DNA from: Histomonas meleagridis
Lineage: Eukaryota; Parabasalia; Tritrichomonadida; Dientamoebidae
Length of the DNA stretch: 64,000 bases
NCBI GenBank assembly: GCA_020186115.1
Contig: WSYJ01000178.1
Span: 1,302,001-1,366,000, forward strand
Reading direction: 5' to 3'
Shown here: piece by piece, positions 20,263-29,657 of the stretch
Layout of the letters: every line of letters starts with the position of its first letter
Numbering within the stretch: position 1 is the first letter of the stretch
Notes under the pieces: model-generated
Databases searched by the model: none
Told to the model about the DNA's origin: nothing
The model's input: only the letters and a program-made list of their open reading frames with translations
Made by a program: the position numbers and the translations under genes

Positions 20263-21513
20263 ATGATTCGTTTTCATGTTTGTTTCTTAAGAATGAGATA
20301 TTATTATTTCCTTTTTCAATTTATTAGAAAAAAAATAAGCGTAAAAAATGAATTCATAAAAAAACCTAATCATACTTTTATTTTTTTTTTAATGTTTCTT
20401 TTTTTCATCTCCACAATCTATTGTCATAATCCTAAGCACAAGATTATTTATTATGGAAATAAGGATTCAACTCTTGTACCTGATATTAAAAATTATGATC
20501 AAAAATATTGCAATGAAAAAAAAAATTTGCACAAATGTGAAAAAATTAAAGAGATATTTAAAACATTTTCAGAAATTTTAATTTTCAAGGATTTAAGCGA
20601 ACTTGTAAACTTGAAAAAAGATCTTTTAGGACTTAATTCAGCAGTTATATTCATTGGTGAAAACCAATCTAATCCATTAGATCTTTCTGGTGTTACAATT
20701 CCAAAACTAGGCATTAAATCATATGGTTTAAACAAAAGTTTATATATTAAAGGAATTAATGTATCAAATACAATTCCTGTTATTGTTTTAGATGATAATA
20801 TTCAATTCGATGGTAATTTTATAGCAGATACTATTTATATCAATCAGTTAAAAGATGGAAAGTTAAATGCCAATCGTGTTATTATCCCATCATTTCGAGA
20901 AACAAAAAATATCCAAGCAAATAAAATCGAATATTTTTATTTCTCTCCTTTTGATATTAATATTGATGGTGATAGATATATAGTAAGTTCTAAACCAATT
21001 AATTTTAAAGATAAGATTAGCATTGTTGCTGATCCTTATACTGGAAAAGATTTTGAAATAAATATGACTTTAAAAAAGAGTTGTAATGAATTTTCATACA
21101 TAGAAATATACCTTGAAAAACCTTTCGAAAGTTTGACATATAGTTTCATGGATCCTGATGATATGGATATTGTGATGTTGGGAGAAAAAATATTTACGTC
21201 TTCAGATGTTCCTAAAATTAAATTTTCATTTGACAAAAATGATTGGGATAAGTCAAATGTAAAACTAAATATTATTACTTCTCCGAGTTCTAAAAAATTT
21301 ATAGATATTAGTGGTATACCTGCACGTGTTTTGGCAACAGTGAAAGAAGATACAACATTTGTAGGAAAAAGTATATCAAAATATAATTATGGGAATAAGA
21401 CGTTTGTATTAGTCATTGCTATAGTTTTTTTGTTGGTTGTTTCCGTTATTATTGCTTTCATTTATTTGAAGTGCCACTCAAAAAATTCCTCAGATTTAAA
21501 TTTTAATTATTAA
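20263..21513 (+). CDS. Type I membrane surface protein of unknown family
   Basis: 416 residues from 20263. A second ATG at 20392 gives 373 residues starting directly at a signal peptide (M-F-L-F-F-I-S-T-I-Y-C), and the first 43 residues are probably leader or mis-annotated. The ectodomain (about 55-380) is rich in Asn, Ile, Asp and Lys, with paired cysteines near 85-95 and a single one near 272, and several N-x-S/T sites. Short strands such as I-P-V-I-V-L-D-D-N and F-I-A-D-T-I-Y-I suggest a beta-rich fold. One membrane segment (about 382-405) precedes a short K-C-H-S-K cytosolic tail. I do not recognise the family. It is predicted to sit on the cell surface or in the endomembrane system. Confidence 0.6.
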   Translation: MIRFHVCFLRMRYYYFLFQFIRKKISVKNEFIKKPNHTFIFFLMFLFFISTIYCHNPKHKIIYYGNKDSTLVPDIKNYDQKYCNEKKNLHKCEKIKEIFKTFSEILIFKDLSELVNLKKDLLGLNSAVIFIGENQSNPLDLSGVTIPKLGIKSYGLNKSLYIKGINVSNTIPVIVLDDNIQFDGNFIADTIYINQLKDGKLNANRVIIPSFRETKNIQANKIEYFYFSPFDINIDGDRYIVSSKPINFKDKISIVADPYTGKDFEINMTLKKSCNEFSYIEIYLEKPFESLTYSFMDPDDMDIVMLGEKIFTSSDVPKIKFSFDKNDWDKSNVKLNIITSPSSKKFIDISGIPARVLATVKEDTTFVGKSISKYNYGNKTFVLVIAIVFLLVVSVIIAFIYLKCHSKNSSDLNFNY

Positions 21514-22078
21514 AAAAATTATTATAAAAATTGATTTTTTCTTAGAATTATTGTAAAAAGCCGATTTTTTCACATGAATAATTTAATGCCTCTAATGCAT
21601 TATTAAAGTTCTTAAAAATATTAAAGAATTGTATTAATTAGAAAGGACATTTCACAAATTTTATTTTTTTTGAAATGCACCAAAATATTTTGAAAGCAAA
21701 AATTGGTAACAGGATTCTGATTCTAATTAGTTTTTGGTTGCTAATATACTATGATAGCAATTCTTAGATATTGAAGAGTGTTATTAAAATTGATCCTAAC
21801 AATTTCCAAAAATTTTTTGTTTTTTATTTCATGACAATATGAGTGTTTTTCATTAGATAGCTCTTGCCTGAAAATTATATATATGACTCAAAAATATCTC
21901 GTTCTGATAAATCATAACTACCCGTTGTACAAAATTAAACAAGTTATAATCCTCGAGGATGAGATTAACGTTATCCATTCAATATTGAATTTGCCGATCT
22001 AATGATATGCCGAACAAATTTCTTTGAATTTTGTCACTTTTCAGGTGCACTTTTTAGAGGCAAAACGGTTTATGAAAA
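21514..22078. other. Intergenic region upstream of the CEP131-like gene
   Basis: No gene seen. The last 20 bases hold AAAACGGTTTATG (about 22064-22076) just before the ATG, another case of the recurrent element. A TTTGTCACTTTT box about 40 bases before the ATG resembles similar TGTCACTTTT strings near 36547 and 40785. Confidence 0.4.
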
Positions 22079-22864
22079 ATGACAAACAATATTTTAAATC
22101 AATCAGAAACACTCAGTGAGCTCTATCAATTCTTGGATTCAGCAAAATCAAAAGATGTATCTGATTTGGTTTTACCAGATTTGAGTCAAGTAGAAGAGAT
22201 TCATTCTGAATTAAATATGAAGATTGAAGAACTTGAAAAAGAAATCAATCAATCCAAAGAAAACGAAAGGAAAACAAAAGCCATTATGGCAAAAAACATT
22301 GAAGATTTCAACAAAGAAAAAGAAAAGCTTATTTCAAAATATGAAAAAAAATTAGCATTACAAAAGAATAATTACGAAAAAGCGCTTAAGCATTATCAAG
22401 CCCTTCTTCAAGATTCTATCCGTGAGAAGGAAGAACTAGTTGATCAAATTGAACTTTTGTCAAAAAAAATCATTGTTACCCGAGAAGAATCATCCAAACG
22501 TGAAAAAGAGATTCAACGTCAAGCGTCCATACAGATAACACAACAGCGGGAACTTGCAATTTCACAGAACAAAGCGCAACAAAAGAAAATATATTCAAAA
22601 AAGCTCAAAACCGCCAAAGAAACCGCTTTGAAATCCTTTGAACCCGAATTGAATAGTTTACTCGAAAAGCATCAAAACGAAATAAATGAAATCAATCAGA
22701 ACCATAAAAAAGAACTAAACGAATTACGAGAAATGATAACAAAGCAAATGAATGAAGAAAGAGAACGAATTGTTGAAAACTTAAAAAAACAACATGAAAT
22801 TGAATTAAAAGAAGTCGAAGAAAGATATAAAGCGCAAATATTAAAACTAAAAGAACTGAACTAA
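22079..22864 (+). CDS. Coiled-coil protein, CEP131/AZI1-like
   Basis: 261 residues, almost entirely coiled coil from about residue 40 to the end, rich in K, E, Q and N. The segment A-L-K-S-F-E-P-E-L-N-S-L-L-E-K-H followed by N-E-I-N-E-I-N-Q-N-H-K-K-E-L (about 183-215) resembles the signature of CEP131, where a G-L-E-P-E-I-Q-x-L-I-x-K-H is followed by a helix of the same register. CEP131 is a centriolar-satellite and basal-body protein needed for cilia. Trichomonads have basal bodies and four or five flagella, so the role would fit. The protein is far shorter than animal CEP131 and would correspond only to its C-terminal coil. Coiled-coil composition alone can mislead, so the family call is moderate. 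Confidence 0.5.
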   Translation: MTNNILNQSETLSELYQFLDSAKSKDVSDLVLPDLSQVEEIHSELNMKIEELEKEINQSKENERKTKAIMAKNIEDFNKEKEKLISKYEKKLALQKNNYEKALKHYQALLQDSIREKEELVDQIELLSKKIIVTREESSKREKEIQRQASIQITQQRELAISQNKAQQKKIYSKKLKTAKETALKSFEPELNSLLEKHQNEINEINQNHKKELNELREMITKQMNEERERIVENLKKQHEIELKEVEERYKAQILKLKELN

Positions 22865-23305
22865 GGTAACGTGAGAAATGTTTATGTTGTAAGTAAATAT
22901 AACTTTTATTATTTTAAATAAATTTTTTTTTAAACATCAAATTATATTGTTAACTAAGAAAAATAAAACCTTTTATCATGTTTGATGAACAGTAATCATT
23001 TATTCAACTGCATTAGTCCTAATGCTTTTGTAATTACATGTGTGGGTAAAATCATGATGCGATATGTTGTTGTCTCTTATATAAAATATTTTGTTAATGT
23101 AATTATGTTAGGGTAATGTATAAAAATAACATCTGCAAAAAAATAAATGGTCACGATTTTTAAAAAACAAAATTCGAAGGTTATTATACATTATATAATA
23201 TGTTTTTTAATGAGCATAATTTTCTTCCTTTTTATTTCGAAATAAAGAAATATCAGATTGGAGCACCCCAATATCCGAGCAAACTCTTTCAAATGCTAAC
23301 AAAAG
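22865..23305. other. Intergenic region with no recognised content
   Basis: AT-rich. A TTTCAAATGCTAAC stretch sits just before the ribophorin start. It contains TCA in an initiator-like context, but this is too weak to call. Confidence 0.3.
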
Positions 23306-24625
23306 ATGCTGGCCCAATTTCTTCTTTTTACATTTGCTCTTTCGGAAACAAATATAATAAATACAGAAGTTAACAGAAAATACAGTATAAAAGATGATCT
23401 AATAGTAGTTAATGTTTTAGTTAAAGTTTTAAACCAAGGTGAACCATTTTCAAAATACACTTTCACAATTCCGGATCGCGAAAATCAGCATATTGGACAT
23501 ACAACAGCTTCTTTTTCAACAAATAACATACGTTCATTCGACAAATCACTTCCAATTTCTGTAAATGGTAATGAGTACACTGTTGATCTTCAGAAAGAAA
23601 TACCAAATGGAGAAGAATTCACGTTATACTTTTCTTATACATTAGGTGATTACTTGTTGTTCATAAAGCAAAAAGTTTCATTAAATCAACGAATCCAACT
23701 TTATTTCAATACAACAAAATTCTTTAAATCAAAGTACGAGACAAGGAAATCTTCTCTTTCGATCTCAGGCATTCCAAAGGCATCCATTACTACTCCGAAG
23801 CACATTCTTGAAGATTCAGGAATTCGAATACAATCGTCAATGATTATCCTGAAAGATTTGACGAACGATGATGGATCTGACTTCGAAATCGAGTTCACGA
23901 CGTCCCGACCGATGATTCGTATTGATCAAATAATATCACAAACTACAGTCTCTCACTGGGGAAAGACCAAACAAAAGGCGTTCTACTCAGTGACAAACGC
24001 AGGGCCGAAGTTCACTGGTGAATTTAACAGAATTGATTTCAATCCTCGAACAACTCCATGCTTCACTCAGTCCATAGAAATGAGACCTCCGAAGGGTGCC
24101 CGTAACTTTTGGGCCTCTGATGAATCAGGGCTTCTCCAGAAAGAGCTTTCTTTGACTGGAGATAATTTATTGATTCCTCTTCGTGGTCCAATGCTTAGCA
24201 GTTGGAAGGCAACGTTTACTGCTGGCTGGACCATAGATACTTCTGTGTTTGTTTCTGGGGGATATCGCTTCGAATCTCCACTTATTACAAAATGCGTATC
24301 AGCTCCTGTAACAGAGGTTGTTGCAGAGTTTGTTCTCCCAGAAGGAGCCGTCGTCGTGGATGTACAGGTTCCAATTGATGCAAATGTCACCAAATTCATC
24401 CAGCCACATAACCTCGATTTGAACGGCCGAACCGTCGTAAGGATTGAGGCCGACCATCTCTCGACTGAGGACGACGTGCCTGTTGTGATTTCTTATCATT
24501 TGAGCGCACATTATCACTTCTTGAAGATATTAACATTAAGCGTCGCATTTGTCATTGTGTTTGTAGCAATAATCGTTGCAAGGCGTTTCGATTGCGGAAT
24601 AGCAAATAAGCAAAAAACTCAATAA
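23306..24625 (+). CDS. OST1: Ribophorin I, oligosaccharyltransferase subunit OST1
   Basis: 439 residues. A cleavable signal peptide (M-L-A-Q-F-L-L-F-T-F-A-L-S) is followed by two beta-rich luminal domains and one membrane segment (about 404-427), with a short basic tail. Family landmarks are the V-S-H-W-G motif near residue 212, matching I-E-V-S-H-W-G-N in ribophorin I, F-x-G-x-F-x-R-x-D-F/Y at about 232-240, A-x-x-F/Y-W/Y-x-x-D-E-S/I-G at about 262-272, and I-P-L-R-G/P-R ... L/S-W-K at about 290-302. Ribophorin I is an essential accessory subunit of the ER N-glycosylation complex, placing substrate near STT3. The length is about 150 residues below the human protein, mostly lost from the cytosolic tail. 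The stop is in TAAA. Confidence 0.88.
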   Translation: MLAQFLLFTFALSETNIINTEVNRKYSIKDDLIVVNVLVKVLNQGEPFSKYTFTIPDRENQHIGHTTASFSTNNIRSFDKSLPISVNGNEYTVDLQKEIPNGEEFTLYFSYTLGDYLLFIKQKVSLNQRIQLYFNTTKFFKSKYETRKSSLSISGIPKASITTPKHILEDSGIRIQSSMIILKDLTNDDGSDFEIEFTTSRPMIRIDQIISQTTVSHWGKTKQKAFYSVTNAGPKFTGEFNRIDFNPRTTPCFTQSIEMRPPKGARNFWASDESGLLQKELSLTGDNLLIPLRGPMLSSWKATFTAGWTIDTSVFVSGGYRFESPLITKCVSAPVTEVVAEFVLPEGAVVVDVQVPIDANVTKFIQPHNLDLNGRTVVRIEADHLSTEDDVPVVISYHLSAHYHFLKILTLSVAFVIVFVAIIVARRFDCGIANKQKTQ

Positions 24626-25166
24626 ATCTTATCAAATGTAATTATCAATCTAATTATAAGAAAAGAAAAATTTGCAGTAACGTTAAGCCATAATACAATA
24701 TAAGCAATTTCATGTGAGATTTACAATTTTAATATGAATTATTGCATATTGAGCTATAAAGTTATAAACTTATGAAAACTTTAAATTTTCTTCAAAATCT
24801 CCAATTGTTGTTACATTTTCTCCAATGATAACTGTTTATAATTGGATGAATTTTGTTGTTTTCTTAAATTAAGTTTGTTTGCATATCTTAATCCAAAATT
24901 AATTTTTTATCATGTTTTAATTCTACCTAAATCGTTGTATATCACATTTCTGATGAATACTTTCCGCCTGGTTAAGGTTTATGACCCCCTTATGTCAAAC
25001 TAGTTTCAACTTTACGAAATTATAAGATATTAATATAATCAATATAGTTAAGTTATTATTAAAACAAATGAAAAAATGCGCCGCTTGAATTCAATAAAAT
25101 TTATATAAACCCATAAATCAGGTTGCAGTTCTATTATTGGCATAACGGATTTCGATATAGTGTTTT
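24626..25166. other. Intergenic region with a short antisense BspA repeat remnant
   Basis: At 24791-24831 the minus strand codes I-I-G-E-N-V-T-T-I-G-D-F, one BspA-type LRR unit, without neighbours. The rest is AT-rich with no gene. Confidence 0.45.
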
Positions 25167-26442
25167 TTGGAAATCTATTTAATCGCATTTTGGGATTGTA
25201 CATCATTAACAAATATTAAAATTCCTAATTCAGTTACATCAATTGAAACTTATACATTTGGCAATTGCTATAAATTAGAAAAAATAAAAATCGGTGAAAA
25301 TGTTGAATCAATTGGAGATTATGTATTCTTTATGTGTTCATCTTTAAGTAATATAGAAATTCCATATGCAGTTACATCGATTGGAAGGCATGTATTTGAA
25401 CGTTGTAAGTCATTAATTAATATCGATATTCCAAATGCAGTTACATTAATTAGTAATGCTGAATTTTTTATTGCGAATCATTAATTAAGATCACAATTCC
25501 AAATTTAGTTAAAACAATTGAAACTGAAACATTTTCAAATTGCTATAAATTAGAAACGATTAAAATTGGTGAAAATGTTGCAACAATTGAATATAAAGCA
25601 TTTTATTATTGTCAAGATTTAAAATGTATTTATTTTACAGGCCACAAATCACCAAATATAGATTCAAATGCATTTTTAAATGTGTCAGCGCAATGTGTTA
25701 TGACGTCATATTTTTATGAGGCTGAATCATTTGGAGCGCTTTCAGTATCGAAAGGTTCTTCCATTGATCAATGCGATCAATATATTTGGCCAACGCATAC
25801 ATTCACTAAATCAAATGCGTTTATACAATCAAATACATTTACTAAGTCAAATTCATTTTCTCCAAGTAATACATTCACTAACTCAAATTCATTTACTAAA
25901 TCAAATGCTTTTACACAATCGAATACATTCACTAACTCAAATTCATTTACTAATTCAAATAAATTTACATCTTCATTTCGATTTGATGTAACATTCGTTC
26001 AAACATTATTTTCGAAACATTCCATTACATAAACAATTATTTCCAAAACGATATTACCGAAAACGATTTTTATTACTTTATTTAAATCAACATATTTTTA
26101 TTATTATTCAAATTTGATATCATATGAATATATCATTCAACAATATTCGACATATTATATTATATATTTTATACATATTATAGTTATATCTTTAGTACAT
26201 TTGAAAATAGATCAGGTAAAAATAAAATGTCGAATAATCTTTTGATTGGTATTATCTGTGGTTCAATCTTTATCATTCTTCTTATTGTTGGTATTATTTT
26301 GTTCTTAATTAGAAGAAATAGAAATAAAAATTCGTATGTTAAAACTGAAACAACACCTTCGAGTTCAGTCACGAAACAACAAAACATTGAAAATGTCGAT
26401 GAAGAATTCAAAAATTTTATACTAAAAGAGAATGATCAATAG
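25167..26442 (+). pseudogene. BspA-like leucine-rich-repeat surface protein, broken and 5'-truncated
   Basis: LRR units of about 23 residues run from 25167 (no ATG, TAG just upstream). The frame breaks at 25461-25475. Adding back one T in the T run at about 25464-25469 would restore F-Y-C-E-S-L and the next unit, so a one-base loss in a homopolymer explains it. The following frame is open from about 25475 to 26032, covering more LRR units, the C-I-Y-F-T-G-x-K-S-P motif and a stalk of S-N-T/S-F-T repeats. After TAA at 26030-26032 there are about 195 bases, and then an open frame at 26227-26442 with a membrane helix, a basic stop-transfer R-R-N-R-N-K and a 45-residue tail. The layout parallels the locus at 17678-19059. 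Sequencing error cannot explain the missing 5' end. Confidence 0.75.
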
Positions 26443-26886
26443 ATATAATTTCTAATCATGTTTAAAATGGTAAATTTTACTGGGAATTTTTGTTGCATGC
26501 CCACTCTGGTAGGTAAAATTGTAAAAAGTCAAATTAGTATAAATTTAAATTTCATTTATTTATTCATATGTAAACTATACACTATTTGCATTGTAAAGCA
26601 TTTAAAAAATGTATGGAACGATCAAAATGTCTTTCATTACGTTAACTTCAGTGAATTATCTTTATTTTGTTTTTAATATATTTTTTTTAAATATATTATT
26701 ATTCATCTGATTGGGATCTAATAGGCGGATAGATCAATGTATTCAAAATTCATATTATTTTGATGCTGTACAACTTTATACCTCAAATATTGTAATATTT
26801 TTCCTAAATTACAGACTTTCAACAAGTATATATACAGATATTTTTTATTGCAAATATACAACATAATGTTTTTATTTCGTGAAAAA
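26443..26886. other. Intergenic region with no recognised content
   Basis: AT-rich DNA between the convergent BspA remnant and the ankyrin gene. Nothing recognisable. Confidence 0.35.
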
Positions 26887-26918
26887 CTAAGTGGAAACTT
26901 TAGCTAGTTTGGAATTGA

Positions 26919-28691
26919 TTAATATTCGAATTTCTTCATGACATTGTTCTGCTGCCCATATAAGTGCTGTATTAAATAATACAAATAATTTCCAAATATT
27001 ATTTTGAAACAAAAAATTAATATGATAAATATTATATAAAACATATGAATATCTTTAGCATTAATATCAATTCCTTCTTGCTCAAGAAGTAACTTCGCTA
27101 TTTCTGTATGTCCTTTTTCGGCAGCGATCATTAACACAGTAAAAAATAATTTAAATAATTTCCGAATATTATTTTCATACAAAAAATTATTAAAATAAAT
27201 ATTATCTTTAGTATTAATATCAATTCCTTCTTGTTTGAGAAGTAGTTTAACTATTTCAGTATGACCCTCTTCAGTTGCATTCATAAGTGCTGTATCAAAT
27301 AATTTAATTAATTTCCAAATATTATTTTGAAATAAAAAATAATAAAAATAATTATATTTAGCATTAACATCAATTCCTTTTTGCTCAAGAAGTAATTGAA
27401 CTATTTCTATATACCCTCTTATAGATGCAATAATAAGTGCAGTTATAAATAATTTAAACAATTTCCAAATATTATTTTGAAATATGAAACAATAAAAATA
27501 AATATTATCTTTAGCATTAATATCAATTCCTTCTTTATTAATAACATATTTAATAAGCTCAATGTTTCCTGATTGTGTTGATGAAATAATGATGTCTTTT
27601 GGGATTTCGTTTTCTGCAAGGAAATATTTGACAAGAAATATGTTTCCTGTTCTTGATGCAAAATTTATAACATCTTCGTTAACTTTCATTCCTTCTTTTT
27701 TTAAATATAATAAGATATCATAGTTATGGTATGAAATGCATTTAATACCTAATTCTTCTAAACTGTGGGTTTTTTCGATTTTGTTTTCATAAAGATATTT
27801 AAAGATATCATTTTGATGAAATTCAATTGCTGCTTCATATGCATTTTGAAAAGATGAATGATTTTGTTCACATAAATGAATTATCTCAAGATTTCCACCA
27901 GCAACTGCATATTTACCTGTATTAATTACATTAGCACCATTCATAAGGAAATATTTAAAACATTTAACTGATGAAAAAAATGCTGCATAATCAATTAATG
28001 AAACATTTCTTTGATTAATAAATGAACACATTTCATAAAGTGATGGTTCAATAGTTTGGTCAAAATCAAAATTTGTTTGTGATGATATTTCTTGAAGTTT
28101 TTCTATTTCATCATTTCGAATTATTTTTGCAAGTTCATTTGGATTATGCCCTTCTTTGATTAATTTCTTATGAAGTTCGAAATCATTCTGTGTAAGTTCT
28201 TCATAAGGAATTTTTTCTGTGATATTGAACCTCTTTATATGATAAATATTTAATATATCTTGATGATAATGAATAAAAAATGGATCTTTCATATTTTGAA
28301 TAATTTTTGCTTCAATCAAATTATGATCTATCATGAAATTTAGATAATAATATGATTCTTTTGTTCTTTTTTTAAGAAGATATCGAGAAAATACATCGGA
28401 TATTTCTGATGTACACTTTTTGTCTTTCTCATGTTTTTCTATTTCTTGTAATAATCTCAAATATATCTCATAATCATTATTCCAAATGGAAAATGATTTA
28501 AATATCATATGGCTTACAACCATATTAAAAGATATTGGATATTTATCTAAAAATTTATTAATTATGAAATTTACTGATTGATCAAAATTATTTGAGTTTA
28601 AATAAAAAATTATATCTTTGAGTGTTGTTAATATTTTCCATTCATTTTGAGGTTTTTGTTGATTTTCTTCGTTTTCTTTATCATTTAACAT
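26919..28691 (-). CDS. DUF3447/ankyrin-repeat protein
   Basis: 590 residues from the ATG at 28691. The frame extends to 28742, but that part overlaps the CCGTTTAT promoter-like box, so the later ATG is preferred. The N-terminal 190 residues are helical and charged. The DUF3447 region (about 225-310) has L-I-D-Y-A-A-F-F-S-S-V-K-C-F-K-Y, A-V-A-G-G-N-L-E-I-I-H and H-Q-N-D-I-F-K-Y. Ankyrin modules follow (G-H-T-E-I-V-K-L-L-L x Q-E-G-I-D-I-N-x-K). Each is interrupted in the loop before T-A-L by an AT-rich spacer coding F-Q-N-N-I-W-K-L-F-K-L-F-like residues. Three spacers (66, 63, 66 nt) keep the frame. The last (83 nt) shifts it, so the literal C terminus leaves the ankyrin register. If that spacer were removed, an ankyrin half-repeat and TAG at 26887 would end the protein. 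It is probably a cytosolic scaffold of unknown partner. Confidence 0.65.
   Translation of the reverse strand: MLNDKENEENQQKPQNEWKILTTLKDIIFYLNSNNFDQSVNFIINKFLDKYPISFNMVVSHMIFKSFSIWNNDYEIYLRLLQEIEKHEKDKKCTSEISDVFSRYLLKKRTKESYYYLNFMIDHNLIEAKIIQNMKDPFFIHYHQDILNIYHIKRFNITEKIPYEELTQNDFELHKKLIKEGHNPNELAKIIRNDEIEKLQEISSQTNFDFDQTIEPSLYEMCSFINQRNVSLIDYAAFFSSVKCFKYFLMNGANVINTGKYAVAGGNLEIIHLCEQNHSSFQNAYEAAIEFHQNDIFKYLYENKIEKTHSLEELGIKCISYHNYDILLYLKKEGMKVNEDVINFASRTGNIFLVKYFLAENEIPKDIIISSTQSGNIELIKYVINKEGIDINAKDNIYFYCFIFQNNIWKLFKLFITALIIASIRGYIEIVQLLLEQKGIDVNAKYNYFYYFLFQNNIWKLIKLFDTALMNATEEGHTEIVKLLLKQEGIDINTKDNIYFNNFLYENNIRKLFKLFFTVLMIAAEKGHTEIAKLLLEQEGIDINAKDIHMFYIIFIILIFCFKIIFGNYLYYLIQHLYGQQNNVMKKFEY
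26971..27509 (-). repeat. Ankyrin modules with intra-repeat AT-rich spacers (83, 66, 63, 66 nt)
   Basis: Spacers lie at 26971-27053 (83 nt), 27141-27206 (66), 27294-27356 (63) and 27444-27509 (66). They occupy the same loop as in the 4.4-5.3 kb array and share its AATAATATTTGGAAATT core. The modules between are 87 nt, so spacer insertion is at a fixed ankyrin position in both genes. Confidence 0.88.
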
Positions 28692-28710
28692 TTGTTGGTG
28701 TTGATTAATA

Positions 28711-28725
28711 TATATAAACGGTCGC
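28711..28725 (-). promoter_or_regulatory. GACCGTTTATATA promoter-like element
   Basis: In the orientation of the ankyrin gene it reads GCGACCGTTTATATA, about 20 bases before the ATG at 28691. It argues for that start. Confidence 0.5.
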
Positions 28726-29084
28726 TTCCGGCCTTGCAGCAAATATTCAAAAATTTAATGCAACATCCATATAATACTTTAGTAATTATTTAATCTAGTT
28801 CGCTATCACTATTTTTTTTTTAAGATTTCAAAAAAATTTCCAAAATGGAAAACAAAATCAAAATGATTCATAATATATATTAAGGATTCCTTTGCTTTTA
28901 TCCCTCTTTATCAATGCCACTTTGTTGGGCACTAAATTTTCTATTATTTTATTGGAGAAACATTTTTTGTAGAAACTTGAATAAGGCATTTTTCTTATTA
29001 AATAAACCTCAGAAAATCAAAAACTTGAAATACAAATTTGTTACGATTTTTAAAAATAAAAGTGTGTTACTTGTGAAAATTAAT
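28726..29084. other. Intergenic region with no recognised content
   Basis: Between the ankyrin gene start and the end of the minus-strand 4-TM gene. AT-rich with poly-T and poly-A runs. No gene seen. Confidence 0.35.
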
Positions 29085-29507
29085 TTACTTACTGCGTGCT
29101 CTGTGAACAACTTCCAAAATAATTAATATGGCTGCAGCGATAATTTCAAGAGAACCTCCTGCAACACCAAGATCTCCAGAAACGCCCAAGCAGCAAATGC
29201 CTTTTACACAATAAATTATACCACGGATATAACCAACTTCGAAGTAAGATGTGTATTTTGTTTGGAAAATAAGACCGAATTCGACAAGTGCGTAGAAGAA
29301 AGATATAAGGCAGAAAGCCAAGCAAGAAGACCAAAAGTAGAAGTTACCATTCCTGTTGTTATTTTCTGAGTTTGATGGGCTATAACCCGAATAAATCTTT
29401 CCAACTCCTCTACGAGAGCAAGTGTTTGCAAAAGCAGCTCCAGAAATGATTTCAGCTATGATGCAATAAATGGTGATGACGAGGTTTATGTTGATAACCA
29501 CAACCAT
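29085..29507 (-). CDS. Four-span membrane protein, paralogue of the divergent neighbour
   Basis: 140 residues with four hydrophobic helices: about 3-25, 55-80, 88-108 and 112-135. The polar loop between the first and second helices carries cysteine and S/N-rich sequence. The last two helices read R-G-I-I-Y-C-V-K-G-I followed by D-L-G-V-A-G-G-S-L-E-I-I, nearly identical in pattern to the plus-strand gene at 29658. This layout and the Y-x-x-x-G ... G-x-x-x-I signature recall COPI-associated/TVP15-type small Golgi membrane proteins, but the resemblance is loose. The tail is short and basic. The two genes are head to head and share about 150 bp of promoter, which suggests an inverted duplication and co-expression. 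Confidence 0.7.
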   Translation of the reverse strand: MVVVININLVITIYCIIAEIISGAAFANTCSRRGVGKIYSGYSPSNSENNNRNGNFYFWSSCLAFCLISFFYALVEFGLIFQTKYTSYFEVGYIRGIIYCVKGICCLGVSGDLGVAGGSLEIIAAAILIILEVVHRARSK

Positions 29508-29657
29508 ATCAAAGATTTGGTGGGTGTTTTGAATGCACAGAAAAAGTCAACAGTCAGTTCAACGGGACAAAAGGCCAAGGTCAATTTCACAGAAAATTCA
29601 AAAAAAAGACTTTTTCAAAGCACACAATTCAATTTAATTCGAGCAGACACTTCAACA

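Noticed and set aside
25780-25970. CRISPR-like array in the BspA stalk
   Set aside because: The tandem units are imperfect, have no constant-length unique spacers and code S-N-T-F-T repeats of a protein stalk.
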